This document shows, piece by piece, positions 34,959 to 40,996 of a stretch of 40,996 nt of DNA. Positions within the stretch are counted from its first letter, which is position 1; each line of letters starts with the position of its first letter. Under the pieces are notes generated by a model. It saw only the letters and a list, made by a program, of their open reading frames with translations, had not been told where the DNA came from and ran no database searches. Origin of the DNA: Desulfovibrio sp. (lineage in GTDB: Bacteria > Desulfobacterota > Desulfovibrionia > Desulfovibrionales > Desulfovibrionaceae); assembly GCA_031284485.1 (NCBI GenBank), contig JAISZT010000049.1:1-40996 (forward strand), given 5' to 3'. Both the position numbers and the translations under genes were made by a program.

Positions 34959-36365
34959 ATGCCACAATTCTTTGACAGGGCTGAAGCCCGCCGCCTCCGT
35001 TCCCTGGGGATTCCCGTATTTATTGCCCAGCTTTCCCAGATCGGCATGAGCGTCACGGACACGATCATGACCGGTCGGGCCGGACACGAACACATGGCCG
35101 CCGTCGCTGTGGCGACCTCGATTTGGGCCCCGCTGAGCCTGTTGGCCGCAGGAAGCCTCTATGCCCTGTCGCCCCTGACCGCCCAGGCGGCGGGCGCGGG
35201 CAAACGCGCGTACTCCGCCCATTTGCTGCGCCAGGGAGTCTGGCTCACATGCGCCTTGAGTCTGCTTTTCATGGGTTTTTTTTACGCCATTTCACACTTC
35301 ATGGAAGCCTTTGGCCTAGAACCGGAAATGGCGCGGCTGTCCTCGGGCTATCTCAAGGCCGTGCTCTTCGGCCTGCCGGGCTTTATGCTGTATGTAAATG
35401 TGCGCGGCTTTCTGGAAGGCCATTCCTACACGCGTCCGGATATGACCATAGGCTTTCTTGGTCTTTTGCTCAACATTCCTTGCAATTACGTGCTGATTTA
35501 CGGCAAGTTGGGATTTCCGGCGCTGGGGGCCGTCGGCGCGGGCATATCCACGGCGCTCTGTTTCTGGTTTATGGCTTGCTGCATGATCTGGTACACGCGG
35601 TCCGCGCCGCAGTTCAAAGACCTGCGGCCGCTGTTTCTGCCCCTCGTCAAAACGCGGCGACAAAGCCCGCAAACCCGTTTTGACGGCGCTCTGATCCTGC
35701 GCATATTGCGCATCGGCCTGCCTAACGCCATCGCGCTGTTTTTTGAGGTTTCCCTCTTCGCGCTGACCGCGCTTCTGCTGGCTCCGTTGGGTTCCACCAT
35801 TGTGGCCGGTCATCAAATCGCCATGAATTTCTCCGCGCTGGTTTTCATGTTGCCGCTGACGCTGAGCATTGCCTCCGCCATCCGCGTCGGGCACTGCCTT
35901 GGCGCGGAACAAACCATGCAAGCCCGCGCGGCGGCGCGTACCGCCCTGTGCATCAGCGTATTTTTCGCCCTGTGCATCGCGGTGGGCACGCTGCTTTTTC
36001 GCAAGAACATCGCCTGGATATACACGGAAAACCCCGAAGTGGGCGAACTTGCCACGCAGCTTCTGGTTTTTACGGCAACCTATCAGGTGCTGGACGGCCT
36101 GCAGGCGACAAGCTGCGGCATTTTACGCGGATACAACGACACCGGCATCATCCTGTATGTCTGTCTGTTTTCGTACTGGGGAATAGGTCTGCCGCTGGGC
36201 TATATTCTGGCGCGCACCAATCTGCTGGTTCCGGCAATGGGACCGGCCGGTTTCTGGACTGCCTACATTCTGGCGCTTGCTTTCGGGGCGGTCTGCTATC
36301 TCGCGCGCGTGCGTTTTCTGCACAAGATGAAGGATACCGAGATTCTGACGCGCCTGCAACGTTGA
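34959..36365 (+). CDS. MATE family efflux transporter
   Basis: A 468-residue inner-membrane protein with about twelve hydrophobic helices in two halves of six. FIAQLSQIGMSVTDTIMTGRAGHEHMAAVAVATSI near the N-terminus and GHQIAMNFSALVFMLPLTLS with AIRVGHCLGA in the second half are family features. MATE proteins export drugs or metabolites by Na+ or H+ antiport; the substrate cannot be told. The ATG at 34959 is chosen because mqnD ends at 34954. Operon membership with mqnD follows from the spacing. Confidence 0.92.
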   Translation: MPQFFDRAEARRLRSLGIPVFIAQLSQIGMSVTDTIMTGRAGHEHMAAVAVATSIWAPLSLLAAGSLYALSPLTAQAAGAGKRAYSAHLLRQGVWLTCALSLLFMGFFYAISHFMEAFGLEPEMARLSSGYLKAVLFGLPGFMLYVNVRGFLEGHSYTRPDMTIGFLGLLLNIPCNYVLIYGKLGFPALGAVGAGISTALCFWFMACCMIWYTRSAPQFKDLRPLFLPLVKTRRQSPQTRFDGALILRILRIGLPNAIALFFEVSLFALTALLLAPLGSTIVAGHQIAMNFSALVFMLPLTLSIASAIRVGHCLGAEQTMQARAAARTALCISVFFALCIAVGTLLFRKNIAWIYTENPEVGELATQLLVFTATYQVLDGLQATSCGILRGYNDTGIILYVCLFSYWGIGLPLGYILARTNLLVPAMGPAGFWTAYILALAFGAVCYLARVRFLHKMKDTEILTRLQR

Positions 36366-36372
36366 AAACAGA

Positions 36373-37734
36373 CTATCCGGCCCCGCGAAAAAGCTTCCAG
36401 GTGCATTTTATAACCGAAATCACGTCGCTTGATCTTGGCGGCGCCGCGGGAAGAGCGCTGATTTGCCCGATATCCGCCGCAGATTCCGGCAATGCGTCAT
36501 CATCGCATTCATTAAACGGCGCTTCCCCGCTCTCCCACAAGGCAACGGTATTTTTCCGCGCAGGCGCGGCCAAGGAAGAAGCGGAAGAACCAGCGGTTTT
36601 CACCGCCACGGCTGACGACACAGCCGACGGAGCGGTCGCCACGCGGGAAACCGCATCCTGACGCTCAACCGCAGCCTGATGACGCCGGACTTCACGCTGA
36701 CGCAACAGCGTGTCCAGTTCGCCGCCAAGAGCATTTCCCAAATTTTTTCCGCGATCGCCCAGAACGTTTTCCAGCGCAACGACGATTTTTTGCAGCATGT
36801 TCTGTGGATCCGGCGCGGCAAGGCAGGCCTGGGAAAATTTTTCTATGATCTGCGCGCGCGAAGTCAATTCAAATCCTTCAGCCAGCGCATTGACAGCCTC
36901 ATTGTAAAGACCGTGCCGCAAAAGCTGCCTTGCTCTTGTTAAAAAAGGGTTTTTCGCCGAGGGATCACGTTCGGCGAGACTTTTGTATACGGCGCGCGCG
37001 CGGGACCAGTCTCCGGCTTCGGCAAACGCGGCGGCGGCAAGGGCAAGAGAGGCGTGATGGCGCCCGATATTTCCTCTGCCTTTCCAGGCTGCGGCCAAGC
37101 CAAGCTCTGCTTCCCCCCTGCCCTGCGCGTCGTTTTCCGCGTTGCGCAGAGCCTGGTGAAAGGCATTGCCGGCTTCATTCCAGCGTTCCTGACGCAAACA
37201 TTGCATCCCCAGTTGAAAATAATCCTCAGACCGCAATGCAGGCTTGAGCAACAACCCGCCGGATGCCAGGGCGACGTCAAAATCTGTTGTGTCCACATCC
37301 CCGGGCATAGTTTGCCGTGCCACCGCCGCGCGCATACCGGCCGCCGTCAATACAGCGAGGCATTTTTTCAACTCGCCTGTGGAATATGGGCGCCCAAGCA
37401 GCATAGTGGCCTCACTGCCCAGAATTTTACTCCGCTCAACCTCTTCAGCGCTTGGCAGGATCAACAAAACAGGCAATTCCAGCAAACGGGGGTGCAAGCG
37501 TATAATTGAACAAAAACGCTCCCCTGCCATGTCTGCCAGTTTTGAGGCGCAGACAACAATATCCGGCAAATTGTCCGCAGCCAGACACTTTGCCGCCTGT
37601 ACCCCGGAAGTCATGACGCTGACTTGCGCGCACCAGGCTTCACGCAAGGCGCGTCTGTCAAGAACGCCCGCTTGTTCGCTTGCGCAAAGCAAAAAAACAG
37701 TCACTGTGTCTTGCCGACTGCTCAGACCGGACAT
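36373..37734 (-). CDS. Pseudo-receiver / TPR-like protein near cheW, function unknown
   Basis: A 453-residue soluble protein. Residues about 10-130 have receiver-domain layout (PDIVVCASKLADMAGERFCSII, PVLLILPS, LLGRPYSTGELKKCL), but the phospho-accepting Asp position is Cys and the Lys before Pro is Arg, so it should not be phosphorylated in the usual way. Residues about 165-320 look like TPR helices (YFQLGMQCLRQERWNEAGNAFHQAL, RAVYKSLAERDPSAKNPF). The C-terminal 110 residues are low complexity and probably disordered. It is 125 bases from cheW on the same strand, but behind the cheW terminator and with its own promoter. A chemotaxis or pilus scaffold is possible but unproven. Confidence 0.75.
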   Translation of the reverse strand: MSGLSSRQDTVTVFLLCASEQAGVLDRRALREAWCAQVSVMTSGVQAAKCLAADNLPDIVVCASKLADMAGERFCSIIRLHPRLLELPVLLILPSAEEVERSKILGSEATMLLGRPYSTGELKKCLAVLTAAGMRAAVARQTMPGDVDTTDFDVALASGGLLLKPALRSEDYFQLGMQCLRQERWNEAGNAFHQALRNAENDAQGRGEAELGLAAAWKGRGNIGRHHASLALAAAAFAEAGDWSRARAVYKSLAERDPSAKNPFLTRARQLLRHGLYNEAVNALAEGFELTSRAQIIEKFSQACLAAPDPQNMLQKIVVALENVLGDRGKNLGNALGGELDTLLRQREVRRHQAAVERQDAVSRVATAPSAVSSAVAVKTAGSSASSLAAPARKNTVALWESGEAPFNECDDDALPESAADIGQISALPAAPPRSSDVISVIKCTWKLFRGAG

Positions 37735-37757
37735 ACATTCACCCCTACAGCGATGGC

Positions 37758-37786
37758 ATGGTATCTCATTTTTTCAGTAATGACAA
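37758..37786 (-). promoter_or_regulatory. Probable sigma-70 promoter of the pseudo-receiver gene
   Basis: Minus strand TTGTCA (37786-37781), 17 bases, TACCAT (37763-37758), about 24 bases before the start codon. The -35 box overlaps the T-run of the cheW terminator. Confidence 0.45.
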
Positions 37787-37818
37787 AAAGCGGACATGCC
37801 GCAAGGCACATCCGCTTT
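37785..37818 (-). terminator. Intrinsic terminator after cheW
   Basis: Minus strand AAAGCGGATGTGCC, loop TTGC, GGCATGTCCGCTTT form a 14-bp stem with two G-U pairs, running into TTTTTG. It lies 42 bases after the cheW stop. Confidence 0.85.
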
Positions 37819-37859
37819 CTTGATGCTGCGGCGGGCTGTGAGCGCCGCATTGACGAATG

Positions 37860-38333
37860 TTATATTGTACCCAGCGTGTTTATGTCATCGCTGGAAAGCA
37901 GATTGTCAAGATCAAGCATAATCAGAAGCCGATCCTGCAATTTGCCGACACCGCTGATGTAGTCCGACTCAACTCCCGCCACGACAGGCGGCGGCGGTTC
38001 TACCGTGCTTGCCGGAATACGCAGCACCTCAGAAACCGCGTCCACGACAAAACCCACAATGATATTATTGATCTCTATCACAATGATTCGCGTATTTTTG
38101 TCGTGCGCCTTGGGTGTAAGCCCAAAACGCCGGCGCAGGTCAATAATGGGGATCACCTTGCCGCGCAGGTTGATGACTCCTTCCACAAAATCCGGGGCGC
38201 GAGGAACCTTGGTTATTTCCATAGTGCGGATAATTTCCTGCACTTTCAGAATATTTACGCCAAATTCTTCCTCGCCGATACTGAACGTCACGAGTTGTAA
38301 CAGTGTATCATCTTTTTTCTGATCCTGATCCAT
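37860..38333 (-). CDS. cheW: Chemotaxis coupling protein CheW
   Basis: A 157-residue coupling protein linking chemoreceptors to CheA. LQLVTFSIGEEEFGVNILKVQEIIR, VINLRGKVIPIIDLRRRFG, IIVGFVVDAVSEVLRIP and ISGVGKLQDRLLIMLDLDNLL cover the two-lobed CheW fold. Length is normal. It appears to be a single-gene unit with its own promoter and terminator, away from cheA. Which receptor array it serves is unknown. Confidence 0.95.
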   Translation of the reverse strand: MDQDQKKDDTLLQLVTFSIGEEEFGVNILKVQEIIRTMEITKVPRAPDFVEGVINLRGKVIPIIDLRRRFGLTPKAHDKNTRIIVIEINNIIVGFVVDAVSEVLRIPASTVEPPPPVVAGVESDYISGVGKLQDRLLIMLDLDNLLSSDDINTLGTI

Positions 38334-38377
38334 ATCCGCTCCCTTGTTGCAGACGCCTTAAAGGGGAACACTCCCTG

Positions 38378-38406
38378 AGTATACAAATATATCGTCAATT
38401 CCGCAA
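38378..38406 (-). promoter_or_regulatory. Possible sigma-70 promoter of cheW
   Basis: Minus strand TTGCGG (38406-38401), 17 bases, TATACT (38383-38378), about 45 bases before cheW. The -10 is good, the -35 weak. No sigma-28 consensus was seen. Confidence 0.4.
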
Positions 38407-38434
38407 AATTCCAATAGGGGCAATACGAAAATTT

Positions 38435-40255
38435 CTATTCCAGACCAAATGCTTCACGCATGCCCCGTTCCAAACTGCGCACGCCGTATACATCGCGCAG
38501 CACAAGCGGCGCAAAAGCCCCGTCCCCCGCGGGAAACAACGCCGTCAACGGGATGCTCTTGCTGCCCAGCGTCTCCAAAAGCCGCATGGCCTGGACATTT
38601 TCACCGGTCAGATCCACACGCACAAAGTCCACGCCGTAGCGGGACTGCCAGAAGCGCATCCGCTTCCCTGTCAGAACGGTGGCTTCCAAAACCTTGCAGT
38701 TGGGGCACCAGTCTGCGGTAAATTCCAGCAACAATGGCTTTTTGCCAAGCTGGGACATAAAGTATTCCTGGCTGAATGCCCGCCATTGCGGCGGCGGCTC
38801 CACAGGACGCAATGCCCAGACAAAAACCGCCAGTAGCGCCCCTCCGAAAAGTAAACCCACCGCGCACCGCCGGATGACCGAGGCCACAGTTCCGCAATAC
38901 CGGCTCCAGAACCAGACGCAGAACGAAAGCAGCAGCAGCGCACACAGCACCTTGACATGTTTGCCTTCGGGCAGGATGGATAGAAGATACAATGACGTAC
39001 CCAGCAAAAGAAAGCCTGTAACGCGTTCAAACACCTGCATCCACTGGCCTGGACGGGGGAAAATTTTCACCATTTCCGGCCATACGCACAACAGCAGATA
39101 CGGTAAGGCCATACCCAACCCCACTGCCCAGAACACCGCCACAAGTATCGGCAAAGGCTGTGAGAACGCCCACCCCAGAACGCCGCCCAGCAGCGGACCA
39201 CTGCACGGCGTGGCCAGAAATGTGGAAACAAGGCCTGTTGTATAGGCCTGTAAATGGGGATTATTTGTCTTGACACCAAGTTTGAGATCAATAACCGGCA
39301 GGGTAAACACCCCGAGCATGGAAAGGCCCATCAAAAAGACAATCAGCAACATGCCGAACAAAAGGGCCTGATTCTGATACATCTGTCCCCACATCATATC
39401 CGCAAAGCCCAGAGCCAGGGCAAGCACGGTGAAAAGCGTCATTATGCCGGCGGCAAAAAACAGATTGTAGGCACGAAAGCGGCGCAGTCTCTTTTTGCTC
39501 TCCCCACCGCCCAGCAACAGCAGCCCGCTTATTTTGAAGGTCAGTACCGGCAACACGCAGGGCATGGCGTTCAGCAGAAGGCCGGCCAGTATTCCTATCA
39601 GCAGGGCCTTGCCCAGACCCGCCACTTCAAAAATATCGCCTGCATAACGCGGTTTCAGGCGGACGGGGTCATCCGCAAGTTCGGCGGAATCAGGACGCCC
39701 ATTTGCGGGCGCCCCATCGGCAAGAGAACCTTTTAATTCACGCCAGCGGTCATTCCACCGCATATCCGTCAACAATGGCGCATTCGCAGGAATGACGCCC
39801 TTTACGGTTTGATTTAAAGGCTCGCAATTTTTTTTGGAACACAGCAGCAGGCTTACTTCAGCCGTAAACGATTTACCGGCGGCGTCCTCCGGCAGAGACA
39901 CAAAAAATATCGCCTCATCCTCATACACAAAAACCGTTGCGGCAGGATCATAAAAATCCCGCTGCATGGCCCCGGCAGGATACCGGACCGGCAAAGGGCG
40001 CGTACCCTCCAGCGCGAACTTGAGCATAGCCGGACGACCTGCGTCGCCCGGTTCGTGTGCGTAGGCATGGTAGCCGGGAGGCAGGGATACTGCGACAGCG
40101 GCGACATTTTCCGCGCCGTCGCCGGCAAACTGCACCTTTACCGGCGTTACAGCGGCGCAGGCCGACGCGGAATAAAAACACATGAAAACCAGCAGTGCCA
40201 GAAAGCCGGACAGATTGGGACGTGCACGTTGTGTTTTATGGAAAAGTCTTGACAT
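38435..40255 (-). CDS. dsbD: Thiol:disulfide interchange protein DsbD
   Basis: A 606-residue inner-membrane protein that moves electrons from cytoplasmic thioredoxin to the periplasm, for example to c-type cytochrome maturation. A signal peptide (about 16-34) is followed by the periplasmic alpha domain with two cysteines (LLLCSKKNCEPLN), eight membrane helices (about 210-475) with NAMPCVLPVLTFK and the partner Cys in LATPCSGPLLGG, and a C-terminal thioredoxin-like domain with FTADWCPNCKVLE. The three Cys pairs of the DsbD relay are therefore present. The start codon lies under the -35 box of the divergent tRNA promoter. Confidence 0.93.
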   Translation of the reverse strand: MSRLFHKTQRARPNLSGFLALLVFMCFYSASACAAVTPVKVQFAGDGAENVAAVAVSLPPGYHAYAHEPGDAGRPAMLKFALEGTRPLPVRYPAGAMQRDFYDPAATVFVYEDEAIFFVSLPEDAAGKSFTAEVSLLLCSKKNCEPLNQTVKGVIPANAPLLTDMRWNDRWRELKGSLADGAPANGRPDSAELADDPVRLKPRYAGDIFEVAGLGKALLIGILAGLLLNAMPCVLPVLTFKISGLLLLGGGESKKRLRRFRAYNLFFAAGIMTLFTVLALALGFADMMWGQMYQNQALLFGMLLIVFLMGLSMLGVFTLPVIDLKLGVKTNNPHLQAYTTGLVSTFLATPCSGPLLGGVLGWAFSQPLPILVAVFWAVGLGMALPYLLLCVWPEMVKIFPRPGQWMQVFERVTGFLLLGTSLYLLSILPEGKHVKVLCALLLLSFCVWFWSRYCGTVASVIRRCAVGLLFGGALLAVFVWALRPVEPPPQWRAFSQEYFMSQLGKKPLLLEFTADWCPNCKVLEATVLTGKRMRFWQSRYGVDFVRVDLTGENVQAMRLLETLGSKSIPLTALFPAGDGAFAPLVLRDVYGVRSLERGMREAFGLE

Positions 40256-40277
40256 ACATGCCCATCCAAGGTATTCC
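40249..40277 (+). promoter_or_regulatory. Probable promoter of tRNA-Lys
   Basis: TTGACA (40249-40254), 17 bases, TATTCC (40272-40277), then a GC-rich discriminator CAGACTCGCGC. The predicted start is about 10 bases before the tRNA. The perfect -35 offsets a poor -10; a GC-rich discriminator is usual for stringently controlled stable-RNA promoters. Confidence 0.55.
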
Positions 40278-40294
40278 CAGACTCGCGCATACCG

Positions 40295-40371
40295 GGGTCA
40301 TTAGCTCAATTTGGTAGAGCAGCTGACTCTTAATCAGTTGGTTCGGGGTTCGAGTCCCTGATGGCCCACCA
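40295..40371 (+). tRNA. tRNA-Lys (anticodon CUU)
   Basis: The cloverleaf folds by hand: acceptor GGGTCAT with ATGGCCC (one G-U pair), D arm GCTC...GAGC, anticodon stem GCTGA/TCAGT with loop CTCTTAA, giving anticodon CTT, and T arm CGGGG-TTCGAGT-CCCTG. The discriminator is A, and CCA is encoded. The anticodon reads AAG (Lys). Confidence 0.97.
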
Positions 40372-40382
40372 AGAAATTCAAG

Positions 40383-40411
40383 GACTTAAGGCGAAAATTA
40401 AGTCTTTTTTT
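40383..40411 (+). terminator. Intrinsic terminator after tRNA-Lys
   Basis: GACTTAA (40383-40389), loop GGCGAAAA, TTAAGTC (40398-40404) and then seven T. A second pairing, AAGGCGAA (40388-40395) with TTCGCCTT (40413-40420), excludes it. Confidence 0.75.
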
Positions 40412-40703
40412 ATTCGCCTTGACTCTATACTCCACTGCCCCTGCCAAAACAATAAAGCCTCGCAAGAATAAGGAGCTTTTATAAGACAAGTATCAGAAAA
40501 CGTACTGATCTGCAATGGGAAGTTCTACTTCTGAACGCTACCCTTTTTCGGAAAATTACAGACAAGACTATCGCCGCGGAGCGTGACCGCCACAATTTCG
40601 TGTGAAAGCGCTACCATGATTGCGGGGGCAAGGGTTTGGGCGGACAGTCAAAGTTATTTTGCTCTAGGCTATTTTAAGTTGAAATTATTTACAAAAATAA
40701 GCG

Positions 40704-40735
40704 GGCGGCTTGCTCGCATCTGCGATGCTCCCGCC
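40704..40735 (-). terminator. Second hairpin behind the autotransporter gene, possible tandem terminator
   Basis: GGCGG/CCGCC outer pairing with an inner GCATC-TGC-GATGC hairpin; on the minus strand it is followed by TTATTTTTG. It is imperfect and could be a backup to the terminator at 40744-40770. Confidence 0.4.
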
Positions 40736-40743
40736 GGAACCAC

Positions 40744-40770
40744 AAAAAAGCGGACGTTGCCGCCCGCTTT
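40744..40770 (-). terminator. Intrinsic terminator after the autotransporter gene
   Basis: Minus strand AAAGCGGGCG, loop GCAA, CGTCCGCTTT and further T form a 10-bp stem (one G-U) about 30 bases after the stop at 40801. It shares the AAAGCGG...CCGCTTT outer stem with the cheW terminator. Confidence 0.85.
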
Positions 40771-40800
40771 CCTGTTTCGGTTATCCCGCGCGGGTAAGTC

Positions 40801-40996
40801 TTAGAACTCCAATTTCACCTGCAAACTCCCGGTCACGCCTTCCCTCTTGCCCGTATAACCCTGCACACCCAAGTCAAAGGTCAGGGGAAGCGTCGCGGAA
40901 GGCTTGAGGGTCAGGCCGAGTTCACCTATGCCGGTATCGCCGCGCAGGGAGGGGGCTTTTATGGCAAAGCCGTTGGTGCTGGCCCTGGCCTTGCCG
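40801..40996 (-). CDS. Autotransporter beta-barrel domain, C-terminal end (partial)
   Basis: The last 64 codons are visible, ending in TAA at 40801-40803. The peptide contains GDTGIGELGLTLKP, LPLTFDLGVQGYTGKREG and ends SLQVKLEF. Alternating residues, a G-Y-TGKREG hairpin and a terminal Phe are characteristic of the type V autotransporter barrel that threads its passenger through the outer membrane. The passenger lies outside the window, so the function is unknown. Confidence 0.8.
   Translation of the reverse strand, partial: GKARASTNGFAIKAPSLRGDTGIGELGLTLKPSATLPLTFDLGVQGYTGKREGVTGSLQVKLEF

Larger units (their letters stand above)
40372..40800. other. Intergenic region without a credible gene
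   Basis: About 430 bases between tRNA-Lys and the autotransporter end. It holds the tRNA terminator, a hairpin pair at its right end, and an A+T-richer middle (40420-40560) unlike the flanking genes. Short open frames exist on both strands, but none has a convincing start site or recognisable product. The position just behind a tRNA 3' end is a classic site for past integration, yet no integrase or repeat of the tRNA end is seen here. Confidence 0.6.

Noticed and set aside
40295-40371. tRNA-Lys as attachment site of an integrated element
   Set aside because: No integrase and no second copy of the tRNA 3' end are present in this window.
40583-40804. Open frames on both strands behind tRNA-Lys
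   Set aside because: No start signal and no recognisable product; one contains the autotransporter terminator hairpin.

Overview
The window looks like chromosomal DNA of a sulfate-reducing deltaproteobacterium of the Desulfovibrio group. The evidence is the joint presence of a rubredoxin with the unusual C-X4-C first motif, a Mn-type family II pyrophosphatase, futalosine-route menaquinone genes, and a flagellar gene arrangement with flhF-flhG-fliA-cheY in a row. The assignment is by gene content and protein style only; no database was searched.

Left part (1-7.8 kb): the 3' end of an outer-membrane beta-barrel gene is followed by a two-gene signalling operon. The first gene encodes an MBL-GAF-HD-GYP fusion (predicted c-di-GMP phosphodiesterase) and the second a CHASE2-type class III adenylate cyclase; they overlap by GTGA. 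Then come a YitT-family membrane protein, an MltD-like lytic transglycosylase and a divergent SpoU/TrmH rRNA methyltransferase.

First flagellar block (8.3-11.0 kb, minus strand): fliL-fliN-fliO-fliP-fliQ, driven by a probable sigma-54 promoter in the gap behind yggS. Upstream on the same strand lie ettA-era-yggS. A small Arg-rich exported protein converges on fliQ. A plus-strand segment follows with ppaC (own promoter, strong terminator) and hslU (no hslV beside it), ending in a RhuM-family gene remnant.

Second flagellar block (17.5-29.7 kb, minus strand): flhB-flhA-flhF-flhG-fliA-cheY-fliL2-orf109-DUF2802-like, then a 1403-residue double-ASKHA acyl-CoA-dehydratase-activase-like protein. An almost perfect sigma-54 promoter lies in front of flhB. 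Together the two blocks supply most of the flagellar export gate (FlhA, FlhB, FliO, FliP, FliQ), C-ring and stator-associated parts (FliN, two FliL paralogues), polar placement and number control (FlhF, FlhG), sigma-28 and CheY. fliR is missing from the window.

Right part (29.8-41.0 kb): murA, a BON-domain lipoprotein and rubredoxin on the plus strand. The menaquinone genes mqnE-mqnC (minus) and mqnD (plus, followed by a MATE transporter) form a tight divergent pair. A pseudo-receiver/TPR protein, cheW and dsbD follow on the minus strand, then a tRNA-Lys(CUU) and about 0.4 kb without a credible gene. The window ends in the C-terminal barrel of a minus-strand autotransporter. No CRISPR array, intact insertion sequence or rRNA was seen.
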